A DNA stretch of 9,411 bases from Chloroflexota bacterium (GTDB lineage: Bacteria > Chloroflexota > Dehalococcoidia > JACQGW01): the NCBI GenBank assembly GCA_016199325.1, contig JACQGW010000111.1, positions 1 through 9,411 on the forward strand, given 5' to 3'. Position 1 is the stretch's first letter. Every line of letters starts with the position of its first letter. The position numbers and the translations under genes are program-made. This document shows positions 1-5,570 of this stretch, in pieces. Below the pieces are notes generated by a model, which was not told the origin of the DNA, did no database searches, and worked only from the letters and a program-made list of their open reading frames with translations.

Positions 1-37
1 GCTACGAGCTCCCACGAGTTCCCCGCGTGAGCCGGGC

Positions 38-64
38 AGATGCTTCGCTGCGGCTCCGCATGAC
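38..64. repeat. Single arm of a dispersed palindromic repeat
   Basis: This stretch nearly matches the right arm of the 81-bp palindrome at 3146-3226. Both contain the core GATGCTTCGCTG, then C/T-GGCTC, then GCATGAC, with two or three differences. No opposite arm is visible upstream within the window, so the copy is either partial or its partner lies left of position 1. Its last bases (ATGACAG, 60-66) serve as the target-site copy of the element that follows. Confidence 0.7.
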
Positions 65-66
65 AG

Positions 67-166
67 GAGTCCCCTGAAAAAAGCCGGATCGCGCGTATCC
101 GACTGGTGGAAACACTCGTGAAATCGGTGTGTGAACCGCGCCAGAGGGCCTTTTTTCAGTGGACTC
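67..166. mobile_element. MITE-like 100-bp element with terminal inverted repeats
   Basis: The ends are 16-bp inverted repeats with one mismatch: 67-82 reads GAGTCCCCTGAAAAAA, and 151-166 reads as the reverse complement of GAGTCCACTGAAAAAA. The element is bracketed by a perfect 7-bp direct repeat ATGACAG (60-66 and 167-173), which is what a transposase-made target duplication looks like. Removing the element plus one copy of the duplication rejoins the palindromic-repeat arm at 38-66 to its downstream flank. No ORF inside could encode a transposase, so it would be non-autonomous. I cannot assign an IS family from the termini alone. A coincidental inverted repeat is the alternative, but near-perfect ends together with an exact flanking duplication make that less likely. 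Confidence 0.7.
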
Positions 167-247
167 ATGACAGAGGGGGCGCGTCGGGACCCGAGAGTGA
201 CCTGCCGGCTGCACCGTAGGACCGGCTTGCAGCAGGCTCGACCAAGC

Positions 248-304
248 GAACAACCATCGTTCCTGGCGTCTTCCCTGGCGATCCTGGCGTCCTGGCGGTT
301 GTTC
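248..304. repeat. Short CCTGGCG-type repeat cluster inside an inverted repeat
   Basis: Four imperfect copies of a unit close to CCTGGCGNT follow each other between about 262 and 298. They are enclosed by an exact 8-bp inverted pair, GAACAACC (248-255) and GGTTGTTC (297-304). The style, low-complexity units forming a hairpin between genes, resembles the repeat at 1732-1840, although the unit differs. No function is evident. Confidence 0.55.
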
Positions 305-381
305 TCTCTCGGCACCGCTCAACCTCACGTCCGGAGGCAGGTGCCAGGCACGGACGGCGGCGTGAATTCTCCCGCCGGGTC

Positions 382-390
382 TGCTACACT
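382..390 (+). promoter_or_regulatory. Candidate extended -10 promoter for the MFS gene
   Basis: TG-C-TACACT matches an extended -10 (TGn followed by a hexamer sharing four of six bases with TATAAT). It would start transcription near 397 and give a leader of about 42 bases before the GTG at 439. No good -35 hexamer is present at the usual spacing, which extended -10 promoters can tolerate. This is a pattern match only. Confidence 0.35.
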
Positions 391-438
391 GTCGCGGGCG
401 TCCGTGCGGTCGCCCGACCAGGATGGAGAGCGCGAAGC

Positions 439-1713
439 GTGACCAGGCAGATAGCCGTTCCCCCGCCCCGCGTCGAGGATCCCCCCGTGCAGCGCTCGCC
501 CCTGCTCCGGCTCTACCCGGCGCTGGGCACGCCCGGTTTCCGGCTGCTCTGGCTGGGCATGTTGCCGGCCACGCTGGCCTGGCAGATGAGCACCGTCACC
601 ATCGGGTACGTGGCCTTCATGCTCACCGGCTCGGCGACGGTGCTCGGCCTGGTGACGCTCGCCACCGGCCTGCCGATGCTCCTCTTCTCGCTGATCGGCG
701 GGGTCGTCGCCGATCGTTTCCGGCGTCGGGCGATCCTGATCCTCACCCAATGCCTGCTGGGCACGTCCAGCGCCGCTCTGGCCGCGCTGACGTTCTCGGG
801 GCTGCTGCACGTCTGGCACCTGGTCGCCTTCGGCTTTGCCCAGGGCATCGCCTTCTCGTTCCAGGGGCCGGCCCGCCAGGCGTACATCGGCGAGCTGGTC
901 GGCCCGCGGCTCCTCCGCAACGCCATCGCCCTGCACAACGCCGGCATGAACTTCTGCCGGGTCGCCGGGCCGGCGCTGGCCGGCATCCTCATCGCCATCC
1001 CGGCCATCGGGCCGGGCGGCGTCTTCGCCGGCATGGCGACCATGTACGGCGCCGTGCTGGTGACGCTGTTCCGCCTACCGAACCGCGCGCTGGTTGCTTC
1101 GTCGGCATCGAGGCAGGGCGGCTGGGCTCAGCTCGTCGAAGGGCTTCAGTACGTGCGCTCGTCTCCGGCGCTCCTGATGCTCCTGGGCATGGCCTTCGCC
1201 CCGATGTTCTTCGGCATGCCGTACCAGACCCTGATGCCGCTCTTCGCCGAGCGCGTCTTCGACGTCGGCCCCACCGGCCTGGGCGCCTTGATGGCGGCGA
1301 CCGGCCTGGGCGCGCTGGCCGGCTCGCTGGCCGTCGCCTCGCTCTCCGGCTTCTCGCGCCCGGCGGCGCTCCAACTGGGCTTTGGCTTCACATTCGGGCT
1401 GGGGCTCGTCGGGTTCGGCCTGGCGCCGACGTTCCCTATGGCCGTCGCCGTCCTCGGGCTCGTGGGCTTCGCATCGGCGGCCTACATGGTCCAGAACAAC
1501 ACGCTGACGATGGGCAACACCGACCCCCAGCTCTACGGCCGGGTCATGAGCATCAACATGCTGACCTTCGCCCTTTCGCCGATGGGCTCCTTCCCGGCGG
1601 CCTGGCTGGCCGACCAGATCGGCGGGCCGATCACCATCGCCGGCACCGGCGTCCTGGTCCTCGCGGCCGTCCTGGCAGCCGCGCTCTATCCGCCGTACCA
1701 CCGGATCCGGTAG
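439..1713 (+). CDS. MFS transporter, enterobactin-exporter (EntS/MFS_3)-like
   Basis: A 424-residue inner-membrane permease, normal length for a 12-helix major facilitator. Visible signatures are a motif A-type loop GGVVADRFRRR (87-97) between helices 2 and 3, the GPARQAYIGELV segment (143-154) followed by an N-A-x-x-x-x-N-A run typical of EntS-like/MFS_3 exporters, and LYGRVMSINM (365-374) in the C-terminal half. Such proteins usually expel siderophores, drugs or metabolites by proton antiport; the substrate here is unknown. The GTG start at 439 has GGAGAG eight bases upstream. A second in-frame GTG at 487 also has a plausible GAGGA and would remove 16 non-membrane residues, so the start is not certain. 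The gene stands alone on the plus strand and converges on the FAD-enzyme gene, so it is probably not part of the catabolic cluster, though export of a toxic intermediate is conceivable. Confidence 0.9.
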   Translation: MTRQIAVPPPRVEDPPVQRSPLLRLYPALGTPGFRLLWLGMLPATLAWQMSTVTIGYVAFMLTGSATVLGLVTLATGLPMLLFSLIGGVVADRFRRRAILILTQCLLGTSSAALAALTFSGLLHVWHLVAFGFAQGIAFSFQGPARQAYIGELVGPRLLRNAIALHNAGMNFCRVAGPALAGILIAIPAIGPGGVFAGMATMYGAVLVTLFRLPNRALVASSASRQGGWAQLVEGLQYVRSSPALLMLLGMAFAPMFFGMPYQTLMPLFAERVFDVGPTGLGALMAATGLGALAGSLAVASLSGFSRPAALQLGFGFTFGLGLVGFGLAPTFPMAVAVLGLVGFASAAYMVQNNTLTMGNTDPQLYGRVMSINMLTFALSPMGSFPAAWLADQIGGPITIAGTGVLVLAAVLAAALYPPYHRIR

Positions 1714-1731
1714 CCGAAGATCACCGAACGA

Positions 1732-1840
1732 AACGAACCGCAGAGACGCGGAGGACGCAGAGACGACGCGGAGAAGCTACGGAAAACAGCGTTGTTTCTC
1801 TCGGATCTCCTCTGCGTTCTCTGCGCCTCTGCGGTTCGTT
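1732..1840. repeat. Long imperfect inverted repeat between convergent genes
   Basis: Left arm from 1732 (AACGAACCGCAGAG, then CGCNGAGGACGCAGAGA-like units) pairs with a right arm ending at 1840. The outer 14 bases match exactly and the next 15 or so nearly. The interior adds smaller pairs (AAACA at 1784-1788 with TGTTT at 1793-1797). It fills most of the 138-bp gap between the MFS stop (1713) and the FAD-enzyme stop (1852). The position suggests it could stop or shield transcripts from both sides, although there is no clear T-tract. The CAGAGACGCGGAG-style units resemble dispersed intergenic repeats found in many environmental bacterial genomes. Confidence 0.75.
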
Positions 1841-1851
1841 AGGCGTTCTCA

Positions 1852-3042
1852 CTACAGGATGTTCCGGAACGGCTTCGTGGCCGGCATGTGGGAGGGCAGC
1901 AGGTCGCCCTCCTGGAAGCGCGTCCAGCGGAACGGCGTGATGTCGAACTCCTTCGACCGGCCGTGGAGGAGGACGTCGGAGATGATGTCGCCGGTGATGA
2001 CCCCGTGCTTGAAGCCGTGGCCGCTCCAGCCGAAGTCGGCGTAGAGGCCGGCGTATTCGGCGATCGCGCCCAGGACCGGCTCGTGGTCGACGGTCATGTC
2101 GTACACGGCGGCGTAGCCGCCGCGCGCGAGGCCGTTCTCCATCGCCGGTATCCGGCGCGCGATGAGCTCGGCGTCGCGCAGGATCTCCCCGGGGTCGGCG
2201 CCCTCGTTGTAGTGGTCCGGATCGACGATCTCTGAGTAGCGGGTCAGGCCGTGGATGGTAAGGTCGCCGTGGTCGGGGCGCGCATAGGCCCTGTTGGGGG
2301 TATCGCCAATCGCCGGGTGAACGCCGAGCTCGGGCGGCCGCCGGAAGAAGCACATCTGATAGCGCCTGACGTTGATCTCGATCTGGATGCCCAGCGGCGC
2401 GAGCAGCCGGCTCGCCCAGACCCCGCCGCAGTTCACGACGGTCCCCGTGCTGATGTCGCCCTTGCTCGTCCGAACGCCGGTGACTCTGCCGCCGGCCGTC
2501 AGGATCTCCAGCACCGCGGTGTACTGGACGATGGTCGCGCCGAGCTCGCGGGCCCGGTTGCCCAGGGCGTTCGTCGTCGAGGCCGGATCGGCATAGCCGG
2601 ACTCCGCCTCGTAGGAGGCGGCGGCGACATCTTCGACGTTCATGCCGGGCACGATGGCTTTCACATCCTCCGGGGAGATAAGCTGCACGCGCGAGCCCAC
2701 CTTCCGGGCACGCGCTACGCTCGTCTTCAGGTTGTCCGCCGCCTCGGCGTTCGCCAGGATCAGGTAGCCGACCTGCCGAAAACCCGGGTCGCCGCCGCCG
2801 ACGATCTGCCCCCAGTTCTGGAAGATGTCGGCGGCCGCGCTGGCCGAGCGGGTGTGGAAGTCGACCGGATACATCCGCTGGATGAGCGCGGTCGACCGCC
2901 CCGTGGGGCCGGAGGCGAGGAACTTCTTCTCGACGAGGACCACCTTTCCGGCTTTCTTACGGGCCAGATGGTAGGCAAGCGAGGCGCCGTGAATACCGCC
3001 GCCGACGATCACGATGTCGGCAGTCGTTGGGATGTCGGCCAT
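1852..3042 (-). CDS. FAD-dependent amino-acid oxidase family enzyme (sarcosine/glycine oxidase-like)
   Basis: A 396-residue cytoplasmic flavoenzyme of the D-amino-acid oxidase (DAO) fold. The N-terminus has the dinucleotide-binding motif VIVGGGIHGASLAYHLA (11-27), followed by GPTGRSTALIQRMYP (46-59), which corresponds to the GRN/GRS-TT segment of sarcosine oxidase beta-type proteins. Further marks are VNCGGVWASRL (203-213), YDMTVDHEPVLG (314-325) and GWSGHGFKHG (338-347), the usual DAO C-terminal FAD contacts. Members oxidise secondary or primary amines such as sarcosine, dimethylglycine or glycine, using O2 or passing electrons on. Which amine is used here cannot be told. The ATG at 3042 is preceded by GGAGG with a 7-base spacer. 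An upstream in-frame ATG at 3150 would only add translated repeat sequence, so I reject it. It is the last gene of the minus-strand series and lies 76 bases beyond the end of the broken URO-D frame. Confidence 0.9.
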   Translation of the reverse strand: MADIPTTADIVIVGGGIHGASLAYHLARKKAGKVVLVEKKFLASGPTGRSTALIQRMYPVDFHTRSASAAADIFQNWGQIVGGGDPGFRQVGYLILANAEAADNLKTSVARARKVGSRVQLISPEDVKAIVPGMNVEDVAAASYEAESGYADPASTTNALGNRARELGATIVQYTAVLEILTAGGRVTGVRTSKGDISTGTVVNCGGVWASRLLAPLGIQIEINVRRYQMCFFRRPPELGVHPAIGDTPNRAYARPDHGDLTIHGLTRYSEIVDPDHYNEGADPGEILRDAELIARRIPAMENGLARGGYAAVYDMTVDHEPVLGAIAEYAGLYADFGWSGHGFKHGVITGDIISDVLLHGRSKEFDITPFRWTRFQEGDLLPSHMPATKPFRNIL

Positions 3043-3053
3043 GACCTTCCTCC

Positions 3054-3081
3054 GGTTCAAGGTCCAAGGTTCAAGGTTCAG
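3054..3081. repeat. Heptamer tandem repeat, four GGTTCAA units
   Basis: Four consecutive 7-base units: GGTTCAA, GGTCCAA, GGTTCAA, GGTTCAG. On the coding strand of the FAD enzyme they read TTGAACC-like and end just upstream of its GGAGG ribosome-binding site. It is the shortest of three heptamer arrays in the intergenic gaps of this gene series. Confidence 0.8.
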
Positions 3082-3118
3082 GATTTCGTGCGCACCACCT
3101 AACTGGTGCATCCGGCAG

Positions 3119-3385
3119 TCAGCCGCGGATCCGGACGCGCCGTCTGTCATGCTGAGCCACAGCGAAGCATCTCCCCGGCCCGGACCAGTAGCGTCCGGGA
3201 GATGCTTCGCTGTGGCTCAGCATGACGGTGGACGGGCCGGCCAATCTCCAATTGAAGAGGGTGTCGATGCTGAAGTCGCTCAGGGGCACACGGTCGGGCT
3301 CACCCTGCCGGAGCATGGCCTTCTTGTACCGCCCCTCGAAGTCGGGCGCCGGGCGGAATTCGGTTGACTGGCGCCGGGTCTGCAT
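3119..3385 (-). pseudogene. Truncated 5' end of a second URO-D-family gene
   Basis: The frame opens at an ATG (3385) with GGGAGG five bases upstream, 27 bases after the stop of hydrolase A, so it begins like a genuine operon gene. Residues 15 to about 38 (DFEGRYKKAMLRQGEPDRVP followed by LSDF) match the standard N-terminus of URO-D/MtaA-type proteins and align with PEFERLLKALRFERTDRVP of the intact gene at 4447-5490. After about 52 codons the frame runs straight into the palindrome at 3146-3226 and ends at 3119. A family member would need roughly 300 more residues, including the metal-site region, so no functional enzyme can result. It is therefore a remnant left by deletion or by insertion plus deletion. 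The DFSID segment after the DRVP motif differs from the intact copy, so it was a distinct paralogue rather than a recent duplicate. Whether the short peptide is still made is unknown. Confidence 0.75.
3146..3226. repeat. 81-bp palindrome with perfect 30-bp arms
   Basis: The arms 3146-3175 and 3197-3226 are exact reverse complements, with core GTCATGCTGAGCCACAGCG extending into AAGCATCTCCC. The 21-base centre contains a further 7-bp pair (CCCGGAC at 3179-3185 with GTCCGGG at 3193-3199). A related single arm occurs at 38-64. It is a REP- or MITE-like dispersed element with no coding capacity. No clear target duplication flanks it. It sits exactly where similarity of the truncated URO-D gene ends, so it probably marks the rearrangement point. 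Confidence 0.85.
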
Positions 3386-3412
3386 GGCCGCCTCCCTCTT
3401 TCTGCAAAGAGC

Positions 3413-4327
3413 CTACACGTCAAACGCCAGGACCCGCTGGGGGTTCTCGACCAGTATCGTGTTGATCTCGTCCTTGGTTACCCCCTCGGCGAGCAGGAGC
3501 GCCACGAAGCTGGTCAGGAGATGGTCGTAGCCCCCGCCGCCAAATCGGTGCAGGAGCCTCTTGAAGGCGACGTCCTGGGACAGCAGGATGCGCGAGACGT
3601 ACCCGTCCCGGACGAGCTGGGCCACTACCTTCGCCCGTTCCTCGTCCCGCTGGAAGAACCACATCCCGACGTGGTCGACCTGGAGATACACCCCTCTGGC
3701 AGCGACCGCTCGAAAGAGGTCCAGGTTCGGCCGGTCGCCCAGGTGGCCGACGATGATCCGGCTCGGCTCGACGCCCTCGTCCTCAAGAATCTCGAGCTGC
3801 TCCAGCGCCAGCAGGTCGTAATACGTGTGCGTCGAGATGGCCGCGCCCGTCCGCCGGTGCGCCCGGGCCGCCGCCCGGAAGACCCGCTCCTCTGCCGGCG
3901 TGATGAAGTCCCGCTGGGTTCCGATCTCGCCGATGAGGCCGGCCCGGACGCCCGTGCCGTCGATGCCCTTCGTCAGCTCCTCCACCATGAGGTCGGCGAG
4001 CCTGTTCGTGTTCAGCTCGTAGACTTGGGGCGGGTAGTACGGCTGGGTGTAGTAGCCGGTGCAGGCGACGACGTGGAGGCCGGTCTCCCGTGCGACCTTG
4101 AGCTGCGTCTGGACGTTGCGCGCCATGTATTTGTTCGAGACGTCGACGACAGCGCCGCCGCCCGCCTCCCGAAAATAGCGCAGCTCTTCGACCGCAAGTT
4201 GTGGATCGTCGAGAATGCTGTCGAACCCGAAGGGCCCGTGGCGCAGGTCGATCGCGATGTGCTCGTGGGGCAGCGTAATGCCAAGATCCTCGGGCGCAAC
4301 CGGCCCGAGCACCGTCATGACGCGCAT
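3413..4327 (-). CDS. Phosphotriesterase-family metal-dependent hydrolase (copy A)
   Basis: A 304-residue TIM-barrel amidohydrolase of the phosphotriesterase family. Predicted binuclear metal ligands are H21 and H23 (PHEH), E134 (GEIGT), H167 (STHTY), H195 (GHLGD) and D252 (SQDV). In phosphotriesterase proper a carbamylated lysine bridges the metals; here a glutamate occupies that site, as in E. coli Php and the PTER-related branch, so organophosphate hydrolysis should not be assumed. Known relatives cleave lactones, carboxylic esters or N-acyl amides. The chosen ATG at 4327 is preceded by AGGAGG with an 8-base spacer, and its MRVMTVLG start matches copy B. A longer start at 4351 would place the ribosome-binding site inside the gene. 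It follows the URO-D-type gene after a 119-base gap filled by a heptamer array and precedes the truncated URO-D gene by 27 bases. There is no signal peptide, so it is probably cytoplasmic. Confidence 0.9.
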   Translation of the reverse strand: MRVMTVLGPVAPEDLGITLPHEHIAIDLRHGPFGFDSILDDPQLAVEELRYFREAGGGAVVDVSNKYMARNVQTQLKVARETGLHVVACTGYYTQPYYPPQVYELNTNRLADLMVEELTKGIDGTGVRAGLIGEIGTQRDFITPAEERVFRAAARAHRRTGAAISTHTYYDLLALEQLEILEDEGVEPSRIIVGHLGDRPNLDLFRAVAARGVYLQVDHVGMWFFQRDEERAKVVAQLVRDGYVSRILLSQDVAFKRLLHRFGGGGYDHLLTSFVALLLAEGVTKDEINTILVENPQRVLAFDV

Positions 4328-4340
4328 GATCCGAACCTCC

Positions 4341-4440
4341 TCATACGTCATACGTCATACGTCATACGTCATACGTCATGCGTCATTACGTCATACGTCA
4401 TACGTCACCGGTCATGACGGATGACGCATGACGAGTGACG
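4341..4440. repeat. Heptamer array TCATACG with inverted second half
   Basis: About nine 7-base units follow from 4341: mostly TCATACG, one TCATGCG, one with an extra base. After ACCGGTCA the orientation flips to TGACGGA, TGACGCA, TGACGAG (4415-4435). The two halves can pair; for example 4375-4386 (GTCATGCGTCAT) is an exact reverse complement of 4421-4432. The array fills nearly all of the gap between the URO-D-type gene and hydrolase A, stopping at the ribosome-binding site of the latter. Possible roles are a transcript-stabilising hairpin, a repeated protein-binding site, or no role at all. Confidence 0.85.
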
Positions 4441-4446
4441 TCGCGA

Positions 4447-5490
4447 TCAGCCGCCAGGTCGCCACTCGTGTACCGTCTGGATCATGGTCACGAAGTTCTC
4501 CGGGGGGATGGAGTTGATGATCGAGTGAGATGAGCACAACACGTAGCCGCCCTCCCGTCCCAGGCGCTCCAGGTGCTCCAGCACGTCTCGACGCACATCC
4601 TCCGGCGTTCCGAACGAGAGCGGGAAGGTAATGTCGACGTTCCCCATGAGCGCGATCTGCTTCCCGTACTGACGCCTGATCGCGTAGATGTCGTTGCAGT
4701 TGGCCTGAATCGGCTGCACCGCCGCGCAGCCCAGCCGGAGCAGGTAGGGCAGCACTCGGTCCAGCTTGCCGCAGCAGTGGAAGATGGTGGGGATACCTCC
4801 TGCCGCCAGAATATCGGCCACCGCCCGCATGCCGGGATACCAGTGCTCGTCCAGCAGGGAAGGACTCACCAGCAGGCCGCCTGTGTGGGCAACGTCGTCG
4901 ATCAGGATGGCCAGCGGCACGCCCTCCCGCACGAGAAGCCGGGCCAGCTCCAGGGCGTACCCCGTGTAGAACTCCATCAGCGCCACCACCAGGGCGGGGT
5001 CCTGGCGCACGGCCACCATGAAATCCTGCAGGCCGCCGGCCAGATAGCTGGTGTACAGCGGGCCATGGACGTCGGCGGCCACCCCGAGGCCGCTTCCCCG
5101 AGTCAGCTCCAGGCCCTCCCGGATGAGCGCCGTGGACTCCCGCAGCCATCCCTCACGCACGGCGTCGAGGTCGAAGCGGGCCAGGTCCTCCAGGCTCTTG
5201 ATGGTCCCATCCACGTAGTACTCGGTTCCGTCCTCCTCCGCCTGCGTCACCCGCGCCAGGGCGTTCGGAGTCAGGATCCGGATGACGTCGGTGCCCACTC
5301 GGCGCGAAAGCGCGACCTTGTCCCGTGCAGGAAGGACGCTGGCGCGCAGCCTCTTGCCGATCAGGTATTCGACCGAGCGGGATTCGATGCCGATCTCCCA
5401 GTTCGGAACCCGATCGGTCCGCTCAAATCGGAGCGCCTTGAGCAGACGCTCGAACTCGGGTTCCGCGCCGGAATCGAAACTGTCGACCAT
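4447..5490 (-). CDS. URO-D superfamily protein, MtaA/CmuA-like methyltransferase
   Basis: A 347-residue protein of the uroporphyrinogen decarboxylase fold. The N-terminus FERLLKALRFERTDRVP (13-29) is typical of the methyltransferase branch. The C-terminal half has IPTIFHCCGKLDRVLPYL (233-250), GNVDI (283-287) and GYVLCSSHS (315-323). H238, C240 and C319 fit the His-x-Cys...Cys zinc site known in MtaA/MtbA/CmuA corrinoid methyltransferases, which true uroporphyrinogen decarboxylases lack. The expected role is methyl transfer between a methylated substrate, a corrinoid protein and an acceptor thiol or cofactor. No corrinoid-binding protein is encoded in the window, so the partner is missing or elsewhere. 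The ribosome-binding site is modest (AGGG about nine bases before ATG). It lies 80 bases after the binding-protein gene, across a hairpin-forming heptamer array. A haem-pathway function is unlikely from context. Confidence 0.85.
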   Translation of the reverse strand: MVDSFDSGAEPEFERLLKALRFERTDRVPNWEIGIESRSVEYLIGKRLRASVLPARDKVALSRRVGTDVIRILTPNALARVTQAEEDGTEYYVDGTIKSLEDLARFDLDAVREGWLRESTALIREGLELTRGSGLGVAADVHGPLYTSYLAGGLQDFMVAVRQDPALVVALMEFYTGYALELARLLVREGVPLAILIDDVAHTGGLLVSPSLLDEHWYPGMRAVADILAAGGIPTIFHCCGKLDRVLPYLLRLGCAAVQPIQANCNDIYAIRRQYGKQIALMGNVDITFPLSFGTPEDVRRDVLEHLERLGREGGYVLCSSHSIINSIPPENFVTMIQTVHEWRPGG

Positions 5491-5506
5491 TCCTGTTCAC
5501 CCTACC

Positions 5507-5569
5507 GAGTGATGAGTGATGAGTGATGAGTACGACTCGCCACTCATCACTCATCACTCATCACTCATC
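5507..5569. repeat. Heptamer array forming a perfect 25-bp hairpin
   Basis: Three GAGTGAT units plus GAGT (5507-5531) are followed by ten bases (5532-5541) and then by ACTCATC units (5542-5569). Positions 5507-5531 and 5542-5566 are exact reverse complements, a 25-bp stem. The array touches the TAG stop (5573-5571) of the substrate-binding protein gene and ends about 17 bases upstream of the URO-D-type start. There is no T-tract of the kind needed for an intrinsic terminator on the minus strand. Stable stems directly after binding-protein genes, such as the REP element after malE, are known to protect upstream mRNA, and that role would fit here. Confidence 0.85.
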
Positions 5570-5570
5570 A

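Larger units (their letters stand above)
174..438. other. Non-coding stretch upstream of the MFS gene
   Basis: No convincing gene is seen here. The short open frames on both strands have no recognisable protein features and run through repeat sequence. The stretch contains the repeat cluster at 248-304, a candidate extended -10 promoter at 382-390, and a Shine-Dalgarno-like GGAGAG (425-430) eight bases before the GTG start at 439. Confidence 0.6.

Noticed and set aside
83..159. T-box-like words (TGAACCGCG followed by a T-run) suggesting a riboswitch and terminator
   Set aside because: The T-run belongs to the right terminal repeat of the 100-bp element. There is no recognisable stem I or specifier loop, and no aminoacyl-tRNA or amino-acid gene follows.
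2..328. A 108-codon minus-strand frame at the left edge
   Set aside because: It runs through three repeat features, has no ribosome-binding site I would trust, and has no protein family resemblance.
423..1940. A 505-codon plus-strand frame overlapping the MFS gene
   Set aside because: It is in another frame of the MFS gene, Arg/Pro/Gly-rich, and runs through the inverted repeat at 1732-1840. The frame at 439-1713 carries the transporter motifs.
3043..3150. A longer start for the FAD enzyme at 3150
   Set aside because: The added codons translate the palindrome edge and the heptamer array. The ATG at 3042 has a proper GGAGG and begins a few residues before the FAD-binding strand.
4341..5569. 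Tandem arrays considered as CRISPR or iterons of an origin
   Set aside because: Units are 7 bp with no spacers, and there are no cas, rep or dnaA-type genes nearby.
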